64,000 bases of DNA from Arthrobacter sp. Hiyo8 (GCA_001549895.1 AP014719.1:2294001-2358000); one strand, 5' to 3'. Positions 19,031 to 28,536 are shown, counted from the stretch's first letter. A program made the numbers and translations. The notes: generated by a model from the letters alone, not told the origin.

Positions 19031-19240
19031 ATGGCTGACCACACATATAGCGTTTCCGAAATTGTTGGAACTTCGTCCGAGGGCGTCGACGCCGCCATCA
19101 GGAACGGGATTGCGGCCGCGAGCCAGACCCTCCGGAACCTCGACTGGTTCGAGGTCAAGGAAATCCGCGGCCATCTTAGCGAGGGCGCCGTTGCCGACTG
19201 GCAAGTAACCATCAAGCTCGGATTCCGCCTGGAGCGTTAA
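19031..19240 (+). CDS. Dodecin, flavin-storage protein
   Basis: An intact 69-residue protein matching dodecins: YSVSEIVGTSSEGVDAAIRNGIAAASQTLRNLDWFEVKEIRG, then a C-terminal strand WQVTIKLGFRLE. The aromatic Trp in LDWFEV is the flavin-stacking residue of the family. Dodecins form dodecamers that bind FMN, riboflavin or CoA. ATG at 19031 follows AGGAGCAAGA. The gene ends 26 bp before a long bidirectional hairpin. Confidence 0.92.
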   Translation: MADHTYSVSEIVGTSSEGVDAAIRNGIAAASQTLRNLDWFEVKEIRGHLSEGAVADWQVTIKLGFRLER

Positions 19241-19265
19241 GAAGCCCCCAAAACCCCAAAACGAC

Positions 19266-19305
19266 GATGGCCGCCAGCCTTTCTGTGGAAAGGCTGGCGG
19301 CCATC
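19266..19305. terminator. Bidirectional terminator hairpin after dodecin
   Basis: A perfect 18-bp stem, GATGGCCGCCAGCCTTTC with its complement, closes a TGTG loop. On the minus strand it is followed by GTCGTTTTGGGGTTTT, on the plus strand by no clear T-run. It sits between the convergent dodecin gene and the hypothetical gene ending at 19322, and so probably serves mainly the latter. Confidence 0.8.
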
Positions 19306-19321
19306 AGTTGCGAGGCTGGAC

Positions 19322-19796
19322 TCACCCGCGGGTCCAGACTTGGACGGGGTCACCGCCACAGAGGAGTCGCCGGCCGCGGCCGGCAAATTCGATCCACAGG
19401 AATTCGTGGTCCGACGAAACTTCGTCCACAAGGCCGGCGTCGAAGCCCATTTGTCCTCGTGGATCCAGACGGTTTCGCCGCGGCTGAGCTCCGACCATTT
19501 CGACGGCGGCAGGCGAAGTGCCGCTCCAGCGGGCCGTTGCGCCGACGTCGTGAAGTGGCTTGGGCCCCACGCCCCCAAGGTTTCGGGACTCATCGGGACT
19601 CGGCTACCAGGTACTGGCGGTGCCAGACCGTTGCCGCACCGTTATGGGCCGGGAAGACGTGGCCTTCGAAGAACGTGTGCACCACGTGGGGTTCACTTTC
19701 GGGGCTCCACTGACCGGATGCCGGGCAATGCGAGCCCGTGGATCCCGCGGACCCGGCGGTGGTTGCCCGTTCCCTCAGCAGCGCGATGCGTTTCAT
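19322..19796 (-). CDS. Hypothetical protein with CPASGQW motif (two probable frame breaks)
   Basis: Not recognised. Read from the ATG at 19796 the protein starts MKRIALLRERATTAGSAGST, has a CPASGQWSPES segment, then VVHTFFEGHVFPAHNGAATVWHRQY. After breaks near 19595 it continues to MGFDAGLVDEVSSDHEFLWI and a Gly/Arg-rich end at 19322. The CPxSGxW pattern recalls small zinc- or immunity-type proteins in which a sheet packs on a Cys, but this is weak. A terminator placed after it on the minus strand supports a real gene. About 158 residues. Confidence 0.5.
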
Positions 19797-19941
19797 CGTT
19801 GAATTCCATCCTTGATATGCGAAAAGGTCTGGATTCAGCGTAAACGCGATTCAAAAGCCGCCCAATGGGCACATAGACAGAATCACGCTGATTCACTATG
19901 CAGCAGCACAGTGACGTGGAGCACTTTTGGCTGAAACTCCC

Positions 19942-20880
19942 TCAGCTCTCGTCCATCGCATGACGCTCGGACAACTCCGCGCCCGGCGCCGTTCCGGCAG
20001 CAAACGCCGTTCCGGCAGCAAACGTCGTTCCGGCACCAAACGCCGTTCCCGCACCAAAGCTGCCCAGCAACTTCAAGGCATCGTCCGACGGCGAACCCGC
20101 CTTCGCTGAATAGACCCGCAGGACCTGGTCCGGGTCCTCCGGCAGGGCCAAATTCTCGAAGTTCAGTTCCACGTCCCCCACCGTGGGGTGGTGCAAGCGG
20201 ACCGTGCCGGCCGAGCGCGCGGCCACTCGATGCCCTGCCCACCATTGGCGGAAATGTTCGCTGTTCACGGCGAGTTCGCCCACGAGCTGGTTCGCTTGTG
20301 GATCGTCGGGGTGCCGCCCGGTATCCGCACGCAGGGAGCCGGCGGCTTCCGCGGCAACCGTCTTCCAGTCCCGGAACAGTTCGCGTGCCTGCGGGTCCAG
20401 GATCAGCCAGCGAGTGAGGTTCCGCTCGGCGGGAGGCATGGACGGGAAGTCGGCAAACAGCAAGACCGCCATGCGATTGGCTCCGAGCACGTCGCTGCGC
20501 CGGCCAAGCAGGAGCGCCGGAACGTCGCCCACGGCGTCCAGAAGTTGGCGCAAGGCCGGCCGCACCCGTGGTGCGGGAGTCGGCGCCTTGGCAGTCGACG
20601 CGCAGTGCTCAAGCAGGTCCATCATGTGGGTGTGCTCGCTTGAGTCCAGACGAAGAGCCCGCGACACCGATTCGAGGACCGCCCGCGAAGGATGGATATG
20701 CCTGCCCTGTTCGAGGCGGGTGTAGTAGTCCGTGCTGACATCGGCCAAGCGGGCAATCTCTTCCCTGCGCAGTCCTGGAACGCGGCGCGCGCCGGACGCT
20801 TCCGGCAAACCGGCGTCCTCGGGCGACATCCGGGCACGCATGGCTTTGAGGAACTTTCCGAACTCGGCACTTTGACCCAT
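19942..20880 (-). CDS. XRE-family regulator with MmyB-like ligand-binding domain
   Basis: An intact 312-residue protein from ATG 20880. The N-terminal helix-turn-helix is RVPGLRREEIARLADVSTDYYTRLEQGRHIHPSRAVL, the actinobacterial MmyB-type HTH. A C-terminal PAS-like ligand domain has NLTRWLILDPQARELFRDW, the HPDDPQANQLVGEL loop and TVGDVELNFENLALPEDPDQVLRVY. The last 40 residues are a low-complexity AGTAF/AGTTF repeat. Such regulators often control adjacent oxidoreductases, and an aldo/keto reductase gene diverges 165 bp away. Confidence 0.85.
   Translation of the reverse strand: MGQSAEFGKFLKAMRARMSPEDAGLPEASGARRVPGLRREEIARLADVSTDYYTRLEQGRHIHPSRAVLESVSRALRLDSSEHTHMMDLLEHCASTAKAPTPAPRVRPALRQLLDAVGDVPALLLGRRSDVLGANRMAVLLFADFPSMPPAERNLTRWLILDPQARELFRDWKTVAAEAAGSLRADTGRHPDDPQANQLVGELAVNSEHFRQWWAGHRVAARSAGTVRLHHPTVGDVELNFENLALPEDPDQVLRVYSAKAGSPSDDALKLLGSFGAGTAFGAGTTFAAGTAFAAGTAPGAELSERHAMDES
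19987..20059. repeat. 18-bp tandem repeat inside the MmyB-type regulator gene
   Basis: Four near-identical units of CGCCGTTCCGGCAGCAAA (variants with ACC for AGC) follow in tandem and in frame, encoding repeats of FGAGTA/FAAGTA in the protein's C-terminal tail. An 18-bp unit keeps frame when copies are gained or lost, so length variation between strains is likely. Confidence 0.85.
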
Positions 20881-21044
20881 GTGCCTATTCTTCCTTCCCT
20901 CAGGGCTTGTTTCTACGGCCAAGGTAGGACTCCGAGTCCTAGGAAAAACAGGGGGCGTCAAAACTACTGATTGTTGTGCCGAAAGTGCATAGGCTCGAAA
21001 AAGCCAGTCAGGCAATCCACCCACCAGTGACGAAAGGGCAAGAC

Positions 21045-21890
21045 ATGTCCAACGCTCAGAATTCCACCGTTCCCGGGCTCGTCCTGAACAACTCGGTCAC
21101 CATCCCCCAGCTCGGCTTCGGCGTCTTCCAGGTCCCGCCTGCCGAGACCCAGAAGGCCGTGGAGGACGCTCTGGAGGCCGGTTACCGGCACATCGACACC
21201 GCCGCGGCCTACCGGAACGAGTCCGGCGTCGGCGCCGCAATCAAGGCTTCCGGCATCGCCCGGGAAGAACTCTTCATCACCACCAAACTCCGCAACGGCG
21301 AACAGGGACGGGCGGCGGCGGCATTCAACAACAGCTGCCGCGAACTCGGCCTCGACGTCATCGATCTCTACCTGATCCACTGGCCTGTCCCGTCTCAAGG
21401 CTTGTTCGTGGATGCGTGGAAGGCACTCGAAAGGATCCATGCCGACGGCGGCACCAGGGCAATCGGCGTCTCCAACTTCCTGCAGGATCATCTCGACACG
21501 CTCCTGGAGTTCGCCGACGTCGTTCCCGCCGTCAACCAGATCGAACTGCACCCGACCTTCCAACAGCGGGAACTGGCGGCGAAGAGCCGCTCGCACGGAA
21601 TCGCCGTCGAGGCGTATAGCCCGCTGGGGCAAGGAGCGGACCTGGGGTCGCCAACGGTCACCGAACTTGCCGAAACGCACGGTGTCACCCCCGCACAGAT
21701 CGTGCTGGCCTGGCACCTCGGAACCGGCAACATCGTCATCCCCAAGTCCGTCCACCCCGAGCGGATCCGCCAGAACCTCGCGGCGGCGGCGCTGCAGCTC
21801 ACCCCGGACGAACTGGCAGCCATCAGCGCGCTCGACGCCGGTACGCGCCTCGGCGCGGACCCCGCCGTCGCGTCCTTCAGCCAAATGTAG
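21045..21890 (+). CDS. Aldo/keto reductase (2,5-diketo-D-gluconate reductase type)
   Basis: An intact 281-residue protein, AKR5-like TIM barrel. It shows the GYRHIDTAAAYRNE segment (catalytic Asp and Tyr), catalytic Lys in FITTKL, the His in YLIHWPVP, the GVSNF motif and the IPKSVHPERIRQNL NADPH-binding end. ATG at 21045 follows AAAGGGCAAGAC. It probably reduces small carbonyls or keto-sugars with NADPH. It is divergent from the MmyB-type regulator and leads a run of four oxidoreductase genes on the plus strand. Confidence 0.9.
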   Translation: MSNAQNSTVPGLVLNNSVTIPQLGFGVFQVPPAETQKAVEDALEAGYRHIDTAAAYRNESGVGAAIKASGIAREELFITTKLRNGEQGRAAAAFNNSCRELGLDVIDLYLIHWPVPSQGLFVDAWKALERIHADGGTRAIGVSNFLQDHLDTLLEFADVVPAVNQIELHPTFQQRELAAKSRSHGIAVEAYSPLGQGADLGSPTVTELAETHGVTPAQIVLAWHLGTGNIVIPKSVHPERIRQNLAAAALQLTPDELAAISALDAGTRLGADPAVASFSQM

Positions 21891-21918
21891 AAACCACCAG
21901 CGTAAGGAACCCAAAACC

Positions 21919-22890
21919 ATGCAGTACACCCACTTGGGCCGCTCAGGGCTCAGCGTCTCCCGCTTGTGCCTCGGAACCATGAACTTCGGCCCGCAGACGG
22001 AGGAATCCGCAGCGCACTCCATCATGGACTCCGCACTGGACTCGGGCATCAACTTCTTCGACACCGCCAACGTCTACGGCGGCCACGACAACCGGGGTTG
22101 GACCGAGGAAATCCTGGGCCGCTGGTTCGCCAAGGGCGGCGAGCGCCGCGAGCGCGTCGTCCTCGCCACCAAGCTCTACGGAACCATGACTGACCGCCCC
22201 AACGAGTCCAAGCTCTCCGCCCTCAACATCCGGCGCGCCTTGGACGCCAGCCTCAAGCGCCTGCAGACCGACTACATCGACGTCTACCAGTTCCACCACG
22301 TGGACCGGAACACGCCGTGGGACGAGATCTGGCAGGCCATCGAGGTAGCGGTCCAGCAGGGCAAGATCCTGTATTCCGGAAGCAGCAACTTCGCTGGCTG
22401 GCACATCGCCCAGGCCCAGGAGGCTGCCGCGCGGCGCAACTACAACGGACTCGTGAGCGAGCAGTCCATCTACAACCTGCTCACCCGCAATGTCGAACTG
22501 GAAGTCATCCCGGCCGCCCAGCAGTACGGCCTCGGCCTCATCCCGTGGTCGCCGCTTCACGGCGGGCTCTTGGGCGGGGTGCTGAAGAAGGAACGCGACG
22601 GCGTCCGTCGCCTTGAGGGCCGCGCGGCGGAGACCCTGAAGAAGCATGAAGACCAGATCCGCCAGTACGAGGACCTCGCCGACGACCTTGGCTACGAGCC
22701 CGGCGACGTTGGCTTGGCCTGGTTGCTCCACCAGCCGGCTGTAACCGCGCCGATCGTGGGTCCGCGCACGCAGGAGCAGTTGGACGCCGCCATCAGGGCT
22801 TTGGATGTCACCCTCGACGCCGATGCCCTCAAGCGGCTCGACGACATCTTCCCGGGCCACCGGACCGCGCCGGAAGACTACGCGTGGTGA
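21919..22890 (+). CDS. Aldo/keto reductase (AKR11/YghZ-like)
   Basis: An intact 323-residue protein. MQYTHLGRSGLSVSRLCLGTMNFG is the usual start of this group; catalytic elements are FFDTANVYGG (Asp/Tyr), ATKLYG (Lys) and YQFHHVD (His). The C-terminal cofactor loop is IVGPRTQEQLDAAIRAL. The insert WTEEILGRWFAKGGERRERVV is as in the Kv-beta/glyceraldehyde phosphate reductase-like members. It begins 28 bp after the previous AKR with TAAGGAAC as ribosome site and overlaps the next gene's start. Confidence 0.9.
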   Translation: MQYTHLGRSGLSVSRLCLGTMNFGPQTEESAAHSIMDSALDSGINFFDTANVYGGHDNRGWTEEILGRWFAKGGERRERVVLATKLYGTMTDRPNESKLSALNIRRALDASLKRLQTDYIDVYQFHHVDRNTPWDEIWQAIEVAVQQGKILYSGSSNFAGWHIAQAQEAAARRNYNGLVSEQSIYNLLTRNVELEVIPAAQQYGLGLIPWSPLHGGLLGGVLKKERDGVRRLEGRAAETLKKHEDQIRQYEDLADDLGYEPGDVGLAWLLHQPAVTAPIVGPRTQEQLDAAIRALDVTLDADALKRLDDIFPGHRTAPEDYAW

Positions 22891-23890
22891 CGTCGGCACC
22901 GTTGCGCCTGCTGTTCATCGGCGGGACCGGGACCATCAGCGCGGCGGCGGCGGAGCGCGCCGTCGCGCTGGGTCATCGGCTCACCGTGCTCAATCGCGGA
23001 GTGAGCTCGGAAAGGCCGGCACCTCCGGGCACGAAATTGCTGCAGGCGGATATCCGCAACCCCGCGGAGGTGGCGGAGGTGCTGAACGGCCGCGAGTTCG
23101 ACGTCGTCGCGGACTTCATCTCTTTCACGCCGGAGCATGTGGCCGCCGCGGTGGAGCTGTTCCGCGGCCGGACCGGACAGTACGTGTTCACCAGTTCGGC
23201 CTCGGCCTACCAGAAGCCGCCCGCACACTTGCCGATCCTCGAATCGACCCCGCTCAGGAACCCGTTCTGGAAGTACTCCCAGGACAAGATCGCGTGCGAA
23301 GACTTTCTCGTCCGCGCCTACCGCGACGAAGGATTCCCCGTGACCATCGTCCGGCCTTCGCACACCTACGACCGCACGCGGATCGCCCTCCTGGGCGGCT
23401 GGACGGACATCCATCGGATGCGGGAAGGCCTGCCCGTGATAGTCCACGGCGACGGTACCTCGCTGTGGACCCTCACGCACGCGGATGATTTTGCAGTCGC
23501 TTTCGTCGGCCTCCTCGGCCGGCCGCAGGCTGTGGGTGAAAGCTACACCATCACCTCGGACGAAGCACTCCCGTGGACCAGGTATACCGGCTCTTCGCCA
23601 CAGCGGCAGGGGTGCCGGAACCCGAACTGGTGCACATCGCCTCGGACACCATTGCAGCGCACTCCCCGGAGCTTGGCCCTGGGCTTCTCGGGGACAGGTC
23701 CCACTCCGTGGTCTTCGACAACACCAAGATCAAAACGCTGGTGCCCTGGTATCGGGCAGAAATTCCGTTCGCGGCGGGCGCACGGGAGATCGTCCGGTGG
23801 CATGATGAACATCCAGGCATCAAGCACGTGGACCAGGACTTCATGAAACTCAGCGATCAACTGGTCCAATGGGCACGGAGGCCGATCTAG
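22884..23890 (+). CDS. NAD-dependent epimerase/dehydratase family protein (one frame break)
   Basis: About 335 residues with one base missing near 23573. The extended-SDR Rossmann start is LLFIGGTGTISAAAAERA, followed by the ADIRNPAEV acidic region, the strand FTSSASAY and a YSQDKIACE segment with the catalytic Tyr-x-x-x-Lys. It resembles nucleotide-sugar reductases/epimerases of the isoflavone-reductase-like side. GTG codons at 22884 and 22887 are both possible starts, and both overlap the end of the preceding AKR. Substrate unknown; with three AKRs and a lactonase around it, a sugar-oxidation role is plausible. Confidence 0.8.
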
Positions 23891-23909
23891 CAACTGAAAG
23901 GACAGGACC

Positions 23910-24740
23910 ATGGCACTTGCTCCGACTGTCAGGCTCAACGACGGTAATGCCATTCCGCAGATCGGCCTCGGAACCTGGCCCCTCGACGACGCCCAGGTCG
24001 CCACGGCGGTGGTGTCCGCCGTCGAGCTTGGCTACCGGCACGTCGACACGGCGTACCGCTACGGTAACGAGGCCGGCGTCGGGCAAGGCGTGCGGGACTG
24101 CGGGGTCCCGCGGGAGGAACTGTTCATCACCACCAAACTGGACGGCACCCACCAGGGCCGCGATCGCGCCGTCGAGGGCCTTGAAGGATCCCTCAAGCGC
24201 CTCGGGCTGGACTATGTGGACCTCTTGTTGATCCATTGGCCGCTCCCCCAACGGAATGAATTCGTGTCCACCTGGGAGACATTCGAGCGGCTCCAGGCTG
24301 AGGGGAAGGTGCGTTCGATCGGCGTGTCCAACTTCAAGCCCTCGCACCTTGAGCGGCTCCTCGAGGAAACCTCGGTGGTGCCGGCCGTCAACCAAATCCA
24401 AATCTCGCCATCCATCACCCGGATCGATGAGCGTGCCTTCAACGGCAACCATGGCATCGCCACGGAATCGTACAGTCCGTTGGGGGCCGGCCGCGATCTC
24501 CTGAATGCCCCGGTGCTGGCCGCCATCGGGAAGAAACACGGAAAGACTCCCGGTCAGGTGGTGTTGCGCTGGCACGTCCAGGAGGGGCTCGTCGCCATCC
24601 CGAAGTCCGCCAACCCCGCGCGCATGAAGGAAAACCTGGACGTTTTCGGCTTCGCTTTGGATCATGACGACCTGTCCGCGATCGCCACTTTGGACGCGGG
24701 CGCCGATGCCGGTGTCGACTCTGACGTACAGGGACACTGA
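23910..24740 (+). CDS. Aldo/keto reductase (AKR5-like)
   Basis: An intact 276-residue protein, similar in layout to the AKR at 21045: GYRHVDTAYRYGNEAGVG (Asp/Tyr), FITTKLDG (Lys), LLIHWPLP (His), GVSNFKPSHLE and AIPKSANPARMKENL. It follows the epimerase by 19 bp with AAAGGACAGGACC before ATG. It is a probable NADPH-dependent carbonyl reductase. The two AKR5-like copies in the same operon look like an old tandem duplication separated by two genes. Confidence 0.9.
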   Translation: MALAPTVRLNDGNAIPQIGLGTWPLDDAQVATAVVSAVELGYRHVDTAYRYGNEAGVGQGVRDCGVPREELFITTKLDGTHQGRDRAVEGLEGSLKRLGLDYVDLLLIHWPLPQRNEFVSTWETFERLQAEGKVRSIGVSNFKPSHLERLLEETSVVPAVNQIQISPSITRIDERAFNGNHGIATESYSPLGAGRDLLNAPVLAAIGKKHGKTPGQVVLRWHVQEGLVAIPKSANPARMKENLDVFGFALDHDDLSAIATLDAGADAGVDSDVQGH

Positions 24741-24772
24741 TACAGGTTTCACTCACCAACACTGAGGACGGC

Positions 24773-25841
24773 ATGGCAGAGAACATCGACGGAACGCTCA
24801 TCTGGACGGGCGCGTACACCGCGGACAGCGACGGGAACGGATGGGGCATTGGGGCAGTCGCCGCGCGCGAAGATGGCAGCCTGAGTTGGCTTGGCACCGC
24901 CGTCGAAGCGCCGTCGCCGTCGTTCCTTGCCGTTCATCCCACGCTGCCAGTGGTCTATGCAGTGGCCGAGGCCGCGCAGACGGTCCGGGCGTACCGGCGG
25001 ACCGGGCTGTTCGGCCTCGAGCCGCTCGGCGAGGCCTGGCCAGCCGGAGCTGCGGCCTGCCACGTCGCCGTCGACCCTTCCGCACGTTTCATCGTGGTCG
25101 CCTGTTGGGGCGACGGCAACGTTTTGCTGTACGGGCTCGACGACGACGGCGGCATCACCTCGCGCTTTGCCGCACCGCCGGCGAAAGACCCGCACGCCGG
25201 TGTCGAAGGCGGCCTCGACATCGCCACGGGCGGACCCGGGTGAGTCGCGCCCATGCAAGCCTCATGCTCGAGGACGGCCGGATCATGACCACCGACCTCG
25301 GCTTCGACCTCGTACGGGTGTGGAATTACTTCCCCGACACCGGCCTCCTCAAGGACCACGAAGTCGCGCTCCCGATGGGCAGCGGCCCGCGACACTTGGT
25401 CCAGCACCCCTCCGTCGACGCAGTCTTCGTGGTGACCGAGTACTCCATCGAAGTGGTGGTGCTCCTGCCGGGCGCGGACGGCCGCTTTGCGCTCCACCGT
25501 CGCGGCCCTGCGGCAGCCGGTGGAGCCGCCGACGGCGACGCGGCAGCGGAAATCGCGCTTTCCCCGGACCATCGCTTCGTCTACACGGGCATCCGCGGTT
25601 CCAACCGGATCTCGGTATTGGCTGTCGAAGGCAGCGGAACCCGGCTCCGGCCCGTGGCTGACGTGCCCAGCGGGGGAGACTGGCCCGCCATCACCTGGTC
25701 CGCGACGGCTGGCTCCATGTGGCGCACGAGCGTTCCAACCAAGTCACAACCTTTGCACTGAACCCTGCCACGGGTATACCGGGGGATGTCCTCGAGCAGG
25801 TGGACGTGGGTTCCCCTACCGTTTTGGTCATCGCCCCCTGA
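24773..25841 (+). CDS. Lactonase family protein, 7-bladed beta-propeller (two frame breaks)
   Basis: About 356 residues after restoring bases near 25238 and 25690. The repeat pattern (FLAVHPTLPVVYAVAEA, HVAVDPSARFIVVACWGDGNV, LSPDHRFVYTGIRGSNRISVL) matches the Pgl/YbhE 6-phosphogluconolactonase family. It would open sugar lactones produced by the upstream oxidoreductases. It starts 32 bp after the third AKR. Its stop is followed within 15 bp by repeat array 4, which separates it from the convergent malQ. Whether the true substrate is phosphorylated is not known. Confidence 0.82.
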
Positions 25842-25856
25842 CGGGCCAAAACAGCG

Positions 25857-25980
25857 ACGCTCGCTCACAAATGCGGCCAAAATCGGGAACGCTCGCTCAC
25901 CAAGGTGAGCGAGCGTTCGAGGGAAAAGGCCCAAAGGTGAGCGAGCGTCGTGGGGAAGGCCAAAGAGGCGAGAACTCACG
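25857..25980. repeat. 32-bp phased repeat array 4 with a perfect hairpin
   Basis: ACGCTCGCTCAC at 25857 and 25889 (32 bp apart), then GTGAGCGAGCGT at 25905 and 25937 (32 bp apart), and a decayed copy near 25966. Here the orientation order is reversed compared with array 1, so the middle two boxes form CGCTCGCTCACC-AA-GGTGAGCGAGCG, a perfect 12-bp stem. The array fills the gap between the convergent lactonase and malQ genes. Confidence 0.93.
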
Positions 25981-25994
25981 TCTCGATGCGTTGC

Positions 25995-28183
25995 CTATCC
26001 CCGCACAGCCTCGTCCACTGCCGCCAGCAGGGAGTTGAACCGCGGGTTCGCGTCAAGGTCATCGATCAGCACCGCGCGGCCGTGGTCGTCGGCCAGCGGT
26101 ACTTGCCAATTGGGGTAGACCTCCGACGTCGTTCCCGGTTGGTTCTGCACACGCCGCTCCCCCACGGCGTCCACCAACGCAACGCCGAGCAGGACCGATG
26201 GCGCGAGGGCCAGCAAGCGATGGAGCGCCTCAATGACCTGTTCCTCGCCAAGCACCTTTCCGTCGGCCGGCAGCAGACCGCGTTCCCGGAGCAACCCCAT
26301 CATCTTGTCCAGGCTGGCCTCGTGCTCGGCCCGTTCCTCGGCCACGCTCCGTTCAAGCAAACCCAGTTGGCTGCGGAGTTCCACGTGATTGCCGGCGAGG
26401 TACCCCGCAGTCGGCGGGAGGTCGTGGGTGTTGACGCTGGCGAGGGCCTGTGTTCGGTAGCGTTCGGGCGGGAGCGGCGAGTCGCCGTCGTACTCGAACC
26501 AGAGGATCGAGGTGCCCAGGATGCCGCGGGCGGCAAGGTAGTCCCGCACCCACGGCTCGAAGACGCCCAGGTCTTCGCCGATGACCACGGCACCCGCGCG
26601 ATGCGCTTCCAAAGCGAGGATGCCGATGAGGGCCTCGTGGTCGTAGCGGACATAGGCGCCGTCGCGGGCCGAGTTGCCGGCGGGCACCCACCACAGGCGG
26701 AACAGCCCCAGGATGTGGTCCACGCGGATTCCGCCGGCATGGCGAAGGACGGTGGAGAGCATCGCGCGCAAGGGCGCGTAGCCCGCCTCTGCCAAACGGA
26801 CCGGGTGCCACGGCGGCTGGTTCCAGTTCTGGCCCAGCTGGTTGTACATGTCCGGCGGTGCGCCCACGCTGACGCCCGGTGCGAAGCTGCTGCGCAGGGT
26901 CCAGGCGTCGGCGCTGCTCAAGTCCGCCCCGACGGCGAGATCGTGCACTACTCCCAACCGCATGCCGGATCGCTTCGCCGCGACCTGGGCCGACTCGAGT
27001 TGCTCATCGCAGATCCACTGAAGCCAGCGGTGGAAACCGATCCGGTCGGCCAAAGCCTGGCGCATCGACTCGACCTTGGGCGAACCGAGGGTGGCCGCGG
27101 GTCCTGCCAGAAGGGTCGTCCGGCGACCGGTCTTCACGGATCGCGCACCAAAGGGCGAAATCGTCCAGGCCGGGGCCGGACTCGCGGCAGAACTCCTCAA
27201 AGGCGCGTTGCCGGGCCGGAGAGAGCTTGACCGTGTGAAGGAGTTCCAAGGCAGCGAGCTTCGCGGCAAAGATCTGGTCCCGGTCCAGCCGTTCGGCGTC
27301 CTTGTTGAGCGCGTGGACGTGGTCCAACAGCCGGTCCACCGTGGCGCGCTTGCGAGGCTTAACGTATGCCAATTCGGGAATGGATTCGACCCGGATGTAG
27401 AGGGGGTTGAAGAATCGCCTGGTGGAGGGAGAGTACGGCGATGCTTGAATGGGAGGCACCGGATCTGCGGCATGCAGTGGGTTCACCAGGACGTAGTCGG
27501 CCCCTCGCGCGCCGGCCAACGATGCCAAATCGGCAAGGTCCGCGAAATCCCCGATACCCCATGAGCGCTTCGAGCGTACCGAGTACAGTTGCGTGGCGAG
27601 TCCCCAGCCCCGTCGTTCCTCAAGCCCTGCCGCCGTCTGCAACGAGGCTGGAACCACGGCGAGCGCGGCGGTGGCCGTCACGCCGTCGGACTCGGCCGTG
27701 AGCGAATGCCAGCCGAGCGGCAAACCGGCCGGAACCTCAAACGTTGCACGGCCTGTGGGCACTCCATCAACGTCGCGCGGCGGCGCCCAGTCCTCTTGTT
27801 GAACGGCGGCAAGTTCCGTTCCGTCCTCGAGCGAGATCGTCAGGCGGCCGGCGAACCGTCGCGGACGTGGACGTGGACAGCCGCCGTCGTTCCTTCTTGG
27901 ACGACGACGGCGGGCGGCAGCATCCGCCGCCACGGCGCCACTTCCGCGTCCGCAAGGGCCGCTTCGATCTGCTCGTCGGAATGGGCGGCGACCCCCAGGG
28001 CACCAAGCACCTGGATCAACGTGGTGGGCGAAACGTCGTGCTGCAGCCCATCCCAGCCATGGAACGACGTCCCGACGCCGTGAGCATCCGCGAGCCGGTG
28101 GAGCAGGTCCTCGTCAATGGCGGGTTGGTAGCGGGTGGAATCGCCGTGGTGTCGGTGGCCTGCTGGATGGGAGTGTTGGTCAT
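25995..28183 (-). CDS. malQ: 4-alpha-glucanotransferase (amylomaltase; four frame breaks)
   Basis: About 730 residues after restoring four bases (near 28130, 27850, 27115 and 27105). The N-terminal extension typical of actinobacterial MalQ is followed by the GH77 barrel: WGIGDFADL, YVLVNPLHA, SPYSPSTRRFFNPLYI, the nucleophile Asp in GGIRVDHILGLFRLWWVP, the acid/base in VIGEDLGV, and NTHDLPPTAGY. It moves glucan chains between malto-oligosaccharides. Start ATG 28183 has GAGG upstream. It is monocistronic, convergent with the lactonase and divergent from the PHP-domain gene. Confidence 0.88.
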
Positions 28184-28324
28184 GTCCGCCTCGTCTGCGA
28201 TGTGATTCGTCCGAAGGTGCATACCGCCCCGCGTGCAACTCAAGCGAGGCAACTGGTTCCGATTATTGCAGGGCGGTGATGGCCGTCCCACTTATTCCGG
28301 CAGCATGACGCCCCAACCCGAAAC

Positions 28325-28536
28325 CCTCGCTCACATGATCTGAGCGAGCGTCGGTCGAAACACCCGCATACGTGAGCGGGCGTCGGTCGAAACACCCGCA
28401 TACGTGAGCGGGCGTCGGTCGAAACACCCGCATACGTGAGCGAGCGTCAGTCGTAGACCCTACATATCCGAGCGAGCGTCGGAAGTCCCGAACCCTCGCT
28501 CACAAACAACCACCAAAATCCGAACCCTCGCTCACA
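28325..28536. repeat. 32-bp phased repeat array 5
   Basis: One complement box near 28326, then direct boxes at 28340, 28372, 28404, 28436 and 28468, all 32 bp apart, then complement boxes at 28495 and 28527, again 32 bp apart. Three consecutive spacers are identical (CGGTCGAAACACCCGCATAC). This is the only array between divergent starts (malQ and the PHP gene) and it occupies most of that 387-bp gap. The rest of the gap, 28184-28320, shows only the malQ leader. Confidence 0.93.

Noticed and set aside
28340..28480. Possible CRISPR array
   Set aside because: The conserved box is only 12 bp, the period is 32 bp, spacers repeat identically, orientation flips, and no cas genes are present.
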